Assembly: GCF_000317045.1 (NCBI RefSeq)
Contig: NC_019703.1
Location: forward strand, 4,410,934-4,474,933
Direction of reading: 5' to 3'
DNA length: 64,000 nucleotides
DNA from: Geitlerinema sp. PCC 7407
GTDB taxonomy: Bacteria > Cyanobacteriota > Cyanobacteriia > PCC-7407
Shown piece by piece: positions 28,536 through 36,675 of this stretch; positions within the stretch are counted from its first letter, which is position 1; every line of letters starts with the position of its first letter. The notes beneath the pieces were generated by a model, which was not told the origin of the DNA, did no database searches, and saw only the letters and a program-made list of their open reading frames with translations. The position numbers were made by a program, and so were the translations under genes.

Positions 28536-29917
28536 GTCCGGCGATCGCCCAGGGCTTCGAGGGCGGCGGCCTCGGTCGGCAGGGCCGCCGTCAGCACTTC
28601 GGGGCCGCTGGGGGTCACCCAGACATCGTCCTCAATGCGAATGCCGCGAACATCGGCAAAGTCCGCCAGACGGTCCCAGTTCACCAGGGACGCGTATTTT
28701 TCGCGGGTGACGGGGGACTGGAGCAGGGCGGGCACCTGGTAGAAGCCGGGCTCGATGGTGACGACCATGCCCGCCTGGAGGGGGCGATCGCAGCGCAAAA
28801 AGCCCAGTCCAAAGCAATCGCTGCGCTGGCGACCGGGCGCGTAGCCTGCCAGATCGCCGAGGTCCTCCATGTCGTGGACATCGAGCCCCAGCAAGTGGCC
28901 AATGCCGTGGGGAAAAAACAGGGCGTGGGCGTCTTGCTCGACCAGGCTGTCGGGATCGCCCCGCAAAATGCCCAAATCCACCAGGCCAGCGGCGATCGCC
29001 CGCGCCCCCAGCAGATGAATCTCCCGGTACTCCACACCCGGCGCGATCGCCGCGATGCAGGCATCGTGGGCCGCCAGCACCACGTCGTAGAGCGATCGCT
29101 GGGTGGGCGAAAATCGGCCTGACACCGGCCACGTGCGCGTCACGTCCGCCGCCCATCCCCCCGGCGTCTCCGCCCCCACATCCACCAGCAGCAGATCCCC
29201 CGCCCGCAAGGGATGGTGGTAGGCCTCGTTGTGCAGCACTTCGCCTTGGATCGTGACGATGCTGGGATAGGCCGGGGTCATCTGGTGGGCCAAGATTACG
29301 CTTTCCATGGCGGCCCGCACCACCGCCTCCGTGGCGGCCTGGGGCGTCGCCGCCATACCGACCTGGTGGGCCGCCACCGTCACCGCGACGGCTTGGCGAA
29401 TTTCGGCGATCGCCGCCTCGTCGTGGGCAAGCCGCAGCTGGACCACCGCCTCCGCCAGCGCGCGATCGCGTCCCGCCAGGTCTCGCGCCCCCGGCAGCGA
29501 TCGCCCCAAAATGGCCGCTTGGTGCTGCCGCGCCGTCACGCTCTGCACCGGAATCGTCGCCGCCTCCGCGCTCCAGTCCGCCAGCTTCTCCAGGGGAAAG
29601 GCCGCCTCCGCGCCGATCTGGGCCGCGATCGCCTCCCGAGACAGAGTCGGACCGTGCCACAGCTCGCTCTCCGGGGGCGGCTCATCGAGAAATAGCGTCA
29701 GGCGGCCTTCGGCCAAATGCACCACTGCCCCCGCCAGCGGCGCCCCGACAAAGTACAGAAAATGGCTGCTCGCTCGAAAGGGCAAGGGATTGGCCGGAAA
29801 ATTTCGCGAGGGGCGATCGCCCGCCCACAGCAGCACCGGAAACGGCACCAGACGCGCCAAACGCTGCCGGCGATCGCGCAGGGCCGCCAGCAGCGAACTT
29901 GAAATCACCCAGGACAT
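28532..29917 (-). CDS. Xaa-Pro aminopeptidase (M24B, aminopeptidase P-like)
   Basis: This is a 461-aa metallopeptidase that removes N-terminal residues preceding proline. The N-terminal creatinase-like domain spans about 1-165. The pita-bread catalytic domain contains [20 protein letters not shown] (two metal Asp), [17 protein letters not shown] (metal His), [13 protein letters not shown] (metal Glu) and [11 protein letters not shown] (second Glu). All five metal ligands are therefore present. It lies 4 nt after the end of a TetR-family gene and is almost certainly its operon partner, so expression may be under TetR control. It ends convergently inside the lysS stop. Confidence 0.92.
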   Translation of the reverse strand: MSWVISSSLLAALRDRRQRLARLVPFPVLLWAGDRPSRNFPANPLPFRASSHFLYFVGAPLAGAVVHLAEGRLTLFLDEPPPESELWHGPTLSREAIAAQIGAEAAFPLEKLADWSAEAATIPVQSVTARQHQAAILGRSLPGARDLAGRDRALAEAVVQLRLAHDEAAIAEIRQAVAVTVAAHQVGMAATPQAATEAVVRAAMESVILAHQMTPAYPSIVTIQGEVLHNEAYHHPLRAGDLLLVDVGAETPGGWAADVTRTWPVSGRFSPTQRSLYDVVLAAHDACIAAIAPGVEYREIHLLGARAIAAGLVDLGILRGDPDSLVEQDAHALFFPHGIGHLLGLDVHDMEDLGDLAGYAPGRQRSDCFGLGFLRCDRPLQAGMVVTIEPGFYQVPALLQSPVTREKYASLVNWDRLADFADVRGIRIEDDVWVTPSGPEVLTAALPTEAAALEALGDRRT

Positions 29918-29921
29918 GTGG

Positions 29922-30554
29922 CTAGGAATGCAGCTCAGTTTGATTGTTTGCTAACACACCATTGAGGAAAATGTCAGCCAACCCCTCCGCCATCGCCTGA
30001 ATCGCGGCCGGAGAAGCGTCGGGCTCCATGATCGTCTCCTGACTGAACCCGGCGATCGCAAACATGCCCAAAAACACCCGCGCAATCACTTTCGGGTCCA
30101 TGCGACGGTAAACCCCGCGGTCCATCGCCGTCTGGAAGAACGCCTCCGCCACATCCATCATCTTGTCCACCACTTCCTGCTGGATGCGCTCCCGCAGGTC
30201 CGTGTGAAACTGCGCCTCCATGAAGCACACCCGCATCATGTCGGCATTCTTGTGAAAATTCAGCATCCGCCGCCGCATCACCTGGGCTACGGCCTTGTAG
30301 CTGCCCATCTCACTAAGTTCTGTTAACAGATCCGTGAGCAGCTCCACCCAGCCCTGGGTCGCGACCTCCACCAAAATGGCCTTTTTATTCGCAAAGTGGC
30401 GAAATAACGTCCCTTCCGCCACGCCTGCTTCCTGGGCCAAATCCCGCGTCGTCGTACCGTCATAGCCCCGACGGGCAAAAAGCCGCTGAGCCGCCTGCAA
30501 AATCCGAGTGCGGGTCTCGGTTTCGGAGGGAGTTGATTGGGAGAAAAGTCTCAT
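29922..30554 (-). CDS. TetR/AcrR family transcriptional regulator
   Basis: This is a 210-aa repressor-type protein. The helix-turn-helix lies at about residues 15-60 (RILQAAQRLFARRGYDGTTT, then DLAQEAGVAEGTLFRHFANK). The C-terminal ligand/dimer domain is helical, with Met- and Phe-rich stretches (FHKNADMMRVCFMEAQFH), consistent with a hydrophobic ligand. It is the first gene of an operon with the aminopeptidase P gene 4 nt away. A weak dyad, TGAAA-AC-TTTCA (30607-30618), lies 53 bp upstream and might be its own operator. Confidence 0.93.
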   Translation of the reverse strand: MRLFSQSTPSETETRTRILQAAQRLFARRGYDGTTTRDLAQEAGVAEGTLFRHFANKKAILVEVATQGWVELLTDLLTELSEMGSYKAVAQVMRRRMLNFHKNADMMRVCFMEAQFHTDLRERIQQEVVDKMMDVAEAFFQTAMDRGVYRRMDPKVIARVFLGMFAIAGFSQETIMEPDASPAAIQAMAEGLADIFLNGVLANNQTELHS

Positions 30555-31321
30555 AAGGGTGCGGGGAATCCTTTGCGCTATTTTCTAACAGCAATCTCTG
30601 AATTGGTGAAAACTTTCATAGAACATTACAGAGTCGTCACCTAACAGGAATGCGCCGTCTAGTTCTCCATGTCAAAACTTGAAGCGATCGCCCATCAAGG
30701 CCTACTCAAAGCGTCGATTTATCGTTGCAAAAACCGAATTTTTTCTTAATTTCAGGCCATTTCTCCCCAATCAAATTTTTCATGGGGTACCCTTACCAAA
30801 CTCAAGCAGCCAGAGATTTTCGGCGCTCCTTGCTGACAGGCAGATTTTTCGCCAAATTCTCCCTTTGACAAGGATTTTGTATTCAAAAATCAAGCTTTTG
30901 TCGCGATTTAGTTCATGGTTGAGCAGAGAGCTTCACGTCGGTTCACAAATGTTCTAAAAGCTTCCCCAAAGCCCTTTAGCGCCACTTTCAAGGAGTCTGG
31001 GGAAACTATCTTCTCTGGTAGAGCCGCACCTGCGATCGCCCTTCGCCAGCACCCAGAAATTCACGGACAGACGCTCGAATTTAGCGCGCTTTTGACACAG
31101 CTCCCGAGGCCCAGATTGTCTCTGAAATTCTGCGTTGCGAGGGTATTTTGCGAGCGATCGCCCGTCTCTCCAGATCTTGAGCAGGTGCGGAAATTGCCCT
31201 CTCAACTGGACTCAAAACCGAACCACCCCAGCGGGGGGTCTTTGTTAGCGTGAAATCAGTTCAGACAGAGCTGATAGATCCCTATTTCCACGGTGACAAC
31301 AGACACAAGGAGGGCCTCTAT
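30555..31321. other. 767-bp AT-richer non-coding region before hsp20
   Basis: This is the longest gene-free stretch in the window. Small open frames here (for example at 30679-30957) have no family-like pattern, unusual residue composition and no ribosome site. The DNA is visibly more AT-rich than its neighbours, with T- and A-runs around 30740-30900. It separates the divergent TetR and hsp20 genes. I found no CIRCE-type inverted repeat. The last 110 bp form the hsp20 leader. A regulatory RNA or a decayed gene is possible but unsupported. Confidence 0.4.
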
Positions 31322-31765
31322 ATGACACTGATTCGGTGGGAACCGCTCCGGGAAATTGATAGCCTGCAGCGCGAGATGAATCGTCTATTCGAAAACCTGG
31401 CCGTGACCCGAGGTGATGGCTTGGGGAGCACAGACTTTGTGCCCGCTGCCGAGCTCCGAGAAACCGGCGATACGATTGATCTGCGCATCGAGCTCCCGGG
31501 GGTCGAGGCCAAAGATATTGACGTTCAGGTGACCGCAGACTCGGTCTCTATCCTGGGGGAGCGACGCGGCGAAGCCCTGGAGGAAAGCGAGGGTGTTCTG
31601 CGCTCGGAGTTCCATTACGGTTCATTCCAGCGGGTGATTCCCCTACCGAGCCGCGTGAAAAACACCCACGTCGAGGCCGAATACCGCCAGGGAATCCTGC
31701 GGCTGCGGCTGCCCAAGGAGGACGCCGAGAAAAACAGAGTCGTGAAGGTCGAAATCCGCTCTTAG
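31322..31765 (+). CDS. Hsp20/alpha-crystallin small heat shock protein
   Basis: This 147-aa ATP-independent chaperone binds unfolding proteins and membranes during heat stress. It starts MTLIRWEPLREIDSLQREMN, the typical N-terminal arm of cyanobacterial Hsp17-like proteins. The alpha-crystallin domain runs from about residue 40 (VPAAELRETGDTIDLRIELP) to YRQGILRLRLPKED and has the terminal strand pattern VVKVEIRS. The in-frame region upstream of 31322 is rejected because AAGGAGGG stands 5-12 bases before this ATG. It is transcribed alone, with a terminator at 31903. Confidence 0.95.
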   Translation: MTLIRWEPLREIDSLQREMNRLFENLAVTRGDGLGSTDFVPAAELRETGDTIDLRIELPGVEAKDIDVQVTADSVSILGERRGEALEESEGVLRSEFHYGSFQRVIPLPSRVKNTHVEAEYRQGILRLRLPKEDAEKNRVVKVEIRS

Positions 31766-31902
31766 GAGATTCTCGGAGTCAGCTAGCGAGATCGCGCGGG
31801 CTGCACTGGTGGAGAGCCTTGGGTTGAGCACTTGCGTCGCCAACTGAGGGCGATCGCCTCCTAGAGAAAGCTTTGCTCAAAGCTTGGTAAGTCTTGATTT
31901 TG

Positions 31903-31926
31903 GGGCGAGGGTTCTCGCCCTTTTTT
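31903..31926 (+). terminator. rho-independent terminator after hsp20
   Basis: GGGCGAG (31903-31909), loop GGTT, CTCGCCC (31914-31920), then TTTTTT. A second hairpin, AAGCTTTG-CT-CAAAGCTT, lies just upstream at 31868-31885. Together they form a strong end about 140 nt after the hsp20 stop. Confidence 0.88.
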
Positions 31927-31985
31927 GTTTGGCCTGCTGCCAACCCGCTTGCGAAACGAGTCGCGCCCTTGGGGCAGAAACTCCC

Positions 31986-32666
31986 TCAGAGCTCGGGTTG
32001 CCGAAACTCAAAATTTCCGCACCAGGAAATCTCTGGCAGCAGCTCCGGGAAGGGCGGCGCCGCCTCCAGAGGCGTGAGGCGAATGATGTAGCCAACCTCC
32101 GGATCGCCGGGCCGATGGTCCTCGTACCACTGGCGCAGGGCCTCATGTTCGATCAGGTTCCAGTGCTGGTCGTATTCGCTTAGGGACACTTGCACCGTCA
32201 TGCTTGCCAGGTAGGCGTACACCTCCACCTGGTACTCCCCGGGCGGCACTTCCATCACCTGAAAAATTCGGTAGGTGGGCTTGGGCGGGTTGCCCGACGT
32301 CGCGTCGATCCAGTCGCCTTCGTCGCCGCCCCCACACAAAATCAGCAGTTTGCCGCAGGGGACTTTGAGTTTCCAGACCAGCCGCGCGATCCAGTCGTTT
32401 TCTTCCTGGGCTGTCAGGTCACCCAGGACAAACAGCGTCTTGCCGTCCAGGGCGCAGTCGCCCTCAAAGCAGAGCGGCAGACAAATGCCGCGCTCCAGCA
32501 GGTCTCGGATGCCCGCTTCTTGGCCGTAGCCCAAGATGTCTGCGATCGCCCCTAGCGGCATGTCGCTGCCCCCCAGACTGACCGAGGTCAGCACATAGTA
32601 ATGCCCATCACAAAAGAAGTCCGGATGCAGAGGAATGACTTGGCGCGGCGATCGCTCTTCAGGCAT
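31986..32666 (-). CDS. conserved-looking hypothetical 226-aa protein
   Basis: This is a 226-aa soluble protein, acidic and rich in aromatic residues, with no signal peptide. It shows FFCDGHYYVLTSVSLGGSDM, GDCALDGKTLFVLGDLTAQE, LLILCGGGDEGDWIDATSG and FQVMEVPPGEYQVEVYAYLA. The beta-rich second half (PPGEYQVEVYAYLASMTVQV) resembles small beta-sandwich folds, but I cannot name a family. It uses standard codons with HIP1 and is probably a cyanobacterial conserved hypothetical. It is the only gene between the hsp20 terminator and the second TetR gene. Confidence 0.7.
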   Translation of the reverse strand: MPEERSPRQVIPLHPDFFCDGHYYVLTSVSLGGSDMPLGAIADILGYGQEAGIRDLLERGICLPLCFEGDCALDGKTLFVLGDLTAQEENDWIARLVWKLKVPCGKLLILCGGGDEGDWIDATSGNPPKPTYRIFQVMEVPPGEYQVEVYAYLASMTVQVSLSEYDQHWNLIEHEALRQWYEDHRPGDPEVGYIIRLTPLEAAPPFPELLPEISWCGNFEFRQPEL

Positions 32667-32828
32667 GTTTGGGGCGGAAAATGGCGACTTTTCTCCCCAT
32701 TATTCAAGGGATTTTTCGGCTCTGACTGATTCGCAATCAAAGTTTTAAGGGGAAACGCGTTCCCAACATTTCCTCAGATTTCCGTCGAGGCAAAAGCCAG
32801 TCGTGGCAGGCATTTTGGGCGATTTGGC

Positions 32829-33464
32829 CTAAGCGGCGGGCGATCGCCCCTCCACAATCATGGCAATCAAAGTCCCAATAATGCGATCGCGCTCCATGGG
32901 CAAAATGTCTTTGCCGTGGAGCATTTCCTGGACGATCATGAAGTGCACCAGCGAGCCCACAAAAATGCGGGCCGTCGCCTCCGGATCTGCCAGGTGGAGG
33001 TGGGGGCAATGGGTGAAATAGTGGCAGATTCGGCGGAAGGTCGTCTGCTCGATGTTGCGCACAAAGGCCCGCGCTAGCTGCGGAAACCGCCCCGATTCGC
33101 CGATGATCAGCCGCAGGAAATTGAGAAACTGGGGTTCGCTCTGGCCCACGTCCAGGATGCGATTGGCAAACTCCCGGAGAACGAGCTGCGGATCTCGGTG
33201 CAGCAGCTGCTCGTCCTCCGCACCGAAAATCGACTGAAATTTTTGGTTGACCAACTGCCGAATCAGGGCATTAAACAGACCTTCTTTGTCCTGAAAGTGG
33301 CTGTAGACCGTGGCTTTCGAGACTTTGGCGGCGATCGCCACGCGGTCCATGCTGGTCGCCGCATAGCCACGGGTCAAAAACTCCTGCATCCCCCCCTGCA
33401 AAATCGCTGCCGTTTTTTCGGGGGAAAGCTGCCTGTCCGAGCGTCCAGGTTTTGCCTGTGCCAT
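32829..33464 (-). CDS. TetR family regulator of the adjacent exporter
   Basis: This is a 211-aa TetR regulator. The helix-turn-helix lies at about residues 17-62 (AAILQGGMQEFLTRGYAATS, then VAIAAKVSKATVYSHFQDKE). The C-terminal half resembles TetR_C domains of the AcrR/YbiH type. It is divergent from the devBCA-type operon. The 140-bp gap carries two strong palindromes, so it is very likely a local repressor of the exporter and of itself. AAGGA lies about 11 bases before the ATG. Its inducer is unknown. Confidence 0.93.
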   Translation of the reverse strand: MAQAKPGRSDRQLSPEKTAAILQGGMQEFLTRGYAATSMDRVAIAAKVSKATVYSHFQDKEGLFNALIRQLVNQKFQSIFGAEDEQLLHRDPQLVLREFANRILDVGQSEPQFLNFLRLIIGESGRFPQLARAFVRNIEQTTFRRICHYFTHCPHLHLADPEATARIFVGSLVHFMIVQEMLHGKDILPMERDRIIGTLIAMIVEGRSPAA

Positions 33465-33502
33465 ACCGGGGCGTCCTTGGGTCTAAATCTGTGGAACCTT
33501 CA

Positions 33503-33562
33503 TTGACATCCTAAACTAAACTGGCTAGTTTATTGACATAAGACTAAACTAATCAGTTTAGT
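33503..33562. promoter_or_regulatory. duplicated promoter-operator between tetR and devBCA
   Basis: Two similar modules lie in tandem. Each starts with TTGACAT (33503 and 33533) and ends with an inverted repeat. Operator 1 is TAAACTGGCTAGTTTA (33517-33532). Operator 2 is ACTAAACTAATCAGTTTAGT (33543-33562). Both have a 4-bp centre flanked by TAAACT/AGTTTA arms, with centres 28 bp apart. Each TTGACA is a good -35 box, and the expected -10 position of each falls inside the operator (TAGTTT at 33526; TTTAGT near 33557). TetR binding would therefore block RNA polymerase directly. Confidence 0.8.
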
Positions 33563-33601
33563 TTTTAGGTCCAGTATCCGACGGTGCTGCAAGGGGGCCG
33601 A

Positions 33602-34795
33602 ATGTACGACTACAAGATGCCAGCCAAACACCCTCTCCTCAAGGCGATTCCCCAGCGCGGCGTGGCGATCGCGGGCGTGATTTTGCTGGGCGTCGGGGGC
33701 GCGATCGCCTACAGATGGCAGCAAAAAACTGCAATAGAGCAACTGGCAACCCTCCCCGTCGCAGCGCCCGAAATTCGCACAGTGACAGCCCTCGGACGAC
33801 TGGAGCCTCAGGGAACGGTGATCCAGCTCTCGGCCCCCTCCTCGGGCCAGGGCAATCGAGTCGAGCAGTTGCTGGTAGAAGCGGGCGATCGCGTCCAGGC
33901 CGGACAGGTCATCGCCATTTTGGACTCCTACCCCCAGCGCCAAGCCGCCCTCGTCGAAGCTGAGGCCCAAGTGAAGGTGGCCCAAGCCCGCTTGGAGGTG
34001 GTGCAAGCAGGTGCCAAACAAGGCGAGATTTCGGCCCAGCAGGCGGAAATGGAGCGGCTGCGGGCAGAGCGCCAGGGAAATCTGGCCGCCCAGGCGGCAA
34101 CGGTGGCGCGCCTCGAGTCAGAGGTGCGCAATGCCCAAACGGAATTCGATCGCTACGCCTCCCTGGCCACCGAAGGGGCGATCGCGGACTCAGATCTCGA
34201 CAGCAAGCGTCTGGCCTTGGAAACGCGACAGCAGTCCCTGCGCGAGGCCCAGGTCACCCTTGATCGGATTCGCTCGACCACGCCGCCAGAGCTGGAGCGG
34301 GCCCAGGCGACCCTCGAACAAATTGCGGAGGTCCGCCCCGTGGATGTCCGCTCGGCGCAGGCCGAAATCGATCGAGCGATCGCCGCTCGAGACCAAGCCC
34401 AGGCCAGCCTGGATCAGGCGATCGTGCGATCGCCCATCGACGGCGAAATTCTGGAAATTCACGCCCGAGCTGGAGAGGTCCCTGGCACCGACGGCATCGC
34501 TGAGATCGGCCAAACGCAGCAAATGCAGGCGATCGCAGAGGTGTACCAAAGCGACATTCAGCGCGTGCACCTAGGGCAGCCCGCCCGCGTCACCAGCGAC
34601 GCCCTCGACGGCGAGCTCACCGGCACCATCGATCGCATCGGCTCCCAGGTGCGCCGTCAGGCCGTCGTCAACACCGACCCGAGCGCCAACATCGACGCCC
34701 GCGTCATCGAGGTCTACGTCACCCTAGACCGCGCCTCCAGCCAAAAAGTCGCCAAGCTCACCAACTTGCAAGTGCGGGTGGTAATGGGTCCATGA
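33602..34795 (+). CDS. devB: DevB-type membrane fusion protein (HlyD family)
   Basis: This 397-aa periplasmic adaptor links a DevCA-type ABC exporter to a TolC-like outer membrane channel. An N-terminal anchor (GVAIAGVILLGVGGAIAYRW) is followed by the lipoyl half-motif VTALGRLEPQGTVIQLSAPS near residue 62. A coiled-coil hairpin rich in Ala, Glu and Arg spans about 110-270. The second lipoyl half is IVRSPIDGEILEIHARAGEV near 275. The ATG at 33602 follows AAGGGGG; a GTG at 33584 is less likely. It overlaps devC by 4 bp. In heterocyst-forming species such exporters move envelope glycolipids. Here the cargo is unknown and may be another lipid or toxic compound. Confidence 0.92.
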   Translation: MYDYKMPAKHPLLKAIPQRGVAIAGVILLGVGGAIAYRWQQKTAIEQLATLPVAAPEIRTVTALGRLEPQGTVIQLSAPSSGQGNRVEQLLVEAGDRVQAGQVIAILDSYPQRQAALVEAEAQVKVAQARLEVVQAGAKQGEISAQQAEMERLRAERQGNLAAQAATVARLESEVRNAQTEFDRYASLATEGAIADSDLDSKRLALETRQQSLREAQVTLDRIRSTTPPELERAQATLEQIAEVRPVDVRSAQAEIDRAIAARDQAQASLDQAIVRSPIDGEILEIHARAGEVPGTDGIAEIGQTQQMQAIAEVYQSDIQRVHLGQPARVTSDALDGELTGTIDRIGSQVRRQAVVNTDPSANIDARVIEVYVTLDRASSQKVAKLTNLQVRVVMGP

Positions 34796-35967
34796 TCAAA
34801 TTGTTTCGACAGCTTCAGCGTCGCACTCCCCTGGGCTGGCTCCAGCTCAAGCACGAAAAAAGCCGCCTGCTGGTGGCCCTCGCAGGGATTGCCTTTGCCG
34901 ATGTGCTGATGTTTATGCAGCTCGGCTTTCAGGCGTCGCTCTACGATAGCAACACCCGAGTCAGCCGTGCCATGGAGGGGGACATCGTTTTGATCAGCCC
35001 CAAAGCTCTCAACCTGCAAAACCTGTCGACCCTGCCCCGGCGGCGGCTGCTCCAGGCCCAGGATGTCCCGGGCGTCGAGGACGCCAGCGCTCTGTATGTC
35101 AGCAACCTGACCTGGAAAAATCCCCAAACTCGCCTCAACGCGACGGTTCAGGTTTTGGGCTTTGCGCCGGACGAGCCGGCCTTTGCCCTGCCGGAGGTCA
35201 ATCAGCAGCTCGACAAACTGAAGCTGCCGGACACCGTGCTCTTCGATCGCAAGGCCCGCGGCAAATACGCAGAGGCGATCGCCCAGCTCGAACAAGGCAA
35301 AACCCTCACCACCGAAGTCGATCGCCGTACCCTGACGCTGGCAGGCGTGTTCAGCCTGGGGGCCTCCTTCGGCGCTGACGCCAACCTCCTGACCAGCGAC
35401 CAAACCTTTCAGCGCCTGTTTCCCCGCCGCGATCCCGCCAGCATTAGCCTGGGGCTGCTGCACCTAGAGCCGGGCTACGACGCTCAGGAAGTCGCCGCCG
35501 CCTTGGAGCAGCACTTGCCCGAAGACGTGCGGGTGCTGACCCGAGCCGAATTTGTGCAGTTTGAAGAAAACTATTGGCGCGTTGCCAGCCCGATTGGCTT
35601 TGTCTTTGGGCTGGGCACCGTCATGGCCTTTGTGGTGGGGGTGGTGATCGTCTATCAGGTGCTCTCCACCGACGTGAACGCCCACCTCCAGGAGTACGCT
35701 ACCTTCAAAGCCATGGGCTACAGCAATGGCTATTTGCTGAGCATCGTGTTTGAAGAGGCGATCGTTTTGGCGTTTCTCGGCTTTGTGCCTGGCGTCATTT
35801 TGCCCCTGGGGCTGTACGCCGTTGCGGCAAAGGCGACGGCTTTGCCTATCTATATGACGGCTTCGCGGGCCATGCTGGTGCTGGGCCTGACGCTGATCAT
35901 GTGTGTGCTGTCGGGGGCGATCGCCACCCGCAAGCTGCAGTCCGCCGACCCAGCCGATATGTTTTAG
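34792..35967 (+). CDS. devC: DevC-type ABC exporter permease (MacB/FtsX-like)
   Basis: This is a 391-aa permease with four membrane helices. The first is LLVALAGIAFADVLMFMQLG near residue 23, then a large periplasmic domain spans about 50-265. Three C-terminal helices start at FVFGLGTVMAFVVGVVIVYQ, followed by the cytoplasmic EYATFKAMGYSNGYLL coupling helix. The domain order is that of the FtsX/MacB permease fold, and WLQLKHEKSRLL is typical of DevC. It starts with ATG inside the devB stop (ATGA) and ends 9 nt before devA. Confidence 0.93.
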   Translation: MIKLFRQLQRRTPLGWLQLKHEKSRLLVALAGIAFADVLMFMQLGFQASLYDSNTRVSRAMEGDIVLISPKALNLQNLSTLPRRRLLQAQDVPGVEDASALYVSNLTWKNPQTRLNATVQVLGFAPDEPAFALPEVNQQLDKLKLPDTVLFDRKARGKYAEAIAQLEQGKTLTTEVDRRTLTLAGVFSLGASFGADANLLTSDQTFQRLFPRRDPASISLGLLHLEPGYDAQEVAAALEQHLPEDVRVLTRAEFVQFEENYWRVASPIGFVFGLGTVMAFVVGVVIVYQVLSTDVNAHLQEYATFKAMGYSNGYLLSIVFEEAIVLAFLGFVPGVILPLGLYAVAAKATALPIYMTASRAMLVLGLTLIMCVLSGAIATRKLQSADPADMF

Positions 35968-35976
35968 GAGCTGACC

Positions 35977-36675
35977 ATGGCGATCGCAATTTCGGTGCGC
36001 AATCTGAACCACCACTTTGGTCACGGCCACCTGCGCAAGCAGGTGCTATTTGACATCAACCTCGAAATCAATGTCGGCGAAATCGTGATCATGACCGGGC
36101 CATCAGGCTCCGGCAAAACGACCTTGCTGACCCTGATTGGCGGCTTGCGATCGGCGCAGTCAGGCAGCCTCCAGATCCTGGGCGAAGAGCTCTTTCAGGC
36201 CAGCGCCCACGAGCTGACCCAGGCGCGCCGACACCACGGCTACATCTTTCAGGCCCACAACTTGCACAGCAGCCTGACCGCCCTCCAAAACGTCAAAATG
36301 GGCCTCGAACTGCACCAACACCTCTCGACAGCCGAGATGAAGGCGCGGGCGATCGCCATGCTCGAGCACGTCGGCTTGGGAGACCACGTCGACTACTACC
36401 CCGACGAACTGTCGGGGGGCCAAAAGCAGCGCGTAGCGATCGCCCGGGCGCTGGTCAGTCACCCCAAGCTGGTCCTGGCCGACGAGCCCACCGCCGCCCT
36501 CGACAGCAAGTCTGGCCGCGACGTAGTCACCCTCATGCAGCGCCTCGCCCAGGAGCAGGGCTGCACCATCTTGCTGGTCACCCACGACAATCGCATCCTG
36601 GACGTTGCCGATCGCATTCTGCACATGGAAGACGGCATGCTGACGCGCAACGCCGCTCCGTCAGCCCGAGCTTAG
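35977..36675 (+). CDS. devA: DevA-type ABC exporter ATPase
   Basis: This 232-aa ATP-binding subunit powers the DevBCA-type exporter. Motifs: Walker A GPSGSGKTT near residue 43, Q-loop FQAHNLHSSL, ABC signature LSGGQKQRVAIARAL near 146, Walker B KLVLADEPTAALDS, and H-loop ILLVTHDN. The LolD/MacB-like family matches the MacB-like permease. AGGAG from the end of devC is its ribosome site. It ends in a 4-bp overlap with the convergent ppx gene. Confidence 0.95.
   Translation: MAIAISVRNLNHHFGHGHLRKQVLFDINLEINVGEIVIMTGPSGSGKTTLLTLIGGLRSAQSGSLQILGEELFQASAHELTQARRHHGYIFQAHNLHSSLTALQNVKMGLELHQHLSTAEMKARAIAMLEHVGLGDHVDYYPDELSGGQKQRVAIARALVSHPKLVLADEPTAALDSKSGRDVVTLMQRLAQEQGCTILLVTHDNRILDVADRILHMEDGMLTRNAAPSARA

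Noticed and set aside
30679-31253. Two overlapping open frames before hsp20
   Set aside because: They have no ribosome site, no family-like motifs, and skewed composition as expected from AT-rich non-coding DNA.
31200-31321. CIRCE (TTAGCACTC-n9-GAGTGCTAA) operator upstream of hsp20
   Set aside because: Only a partial TTAGCGTGA occurs and it has no inverted partner at the right spacing.
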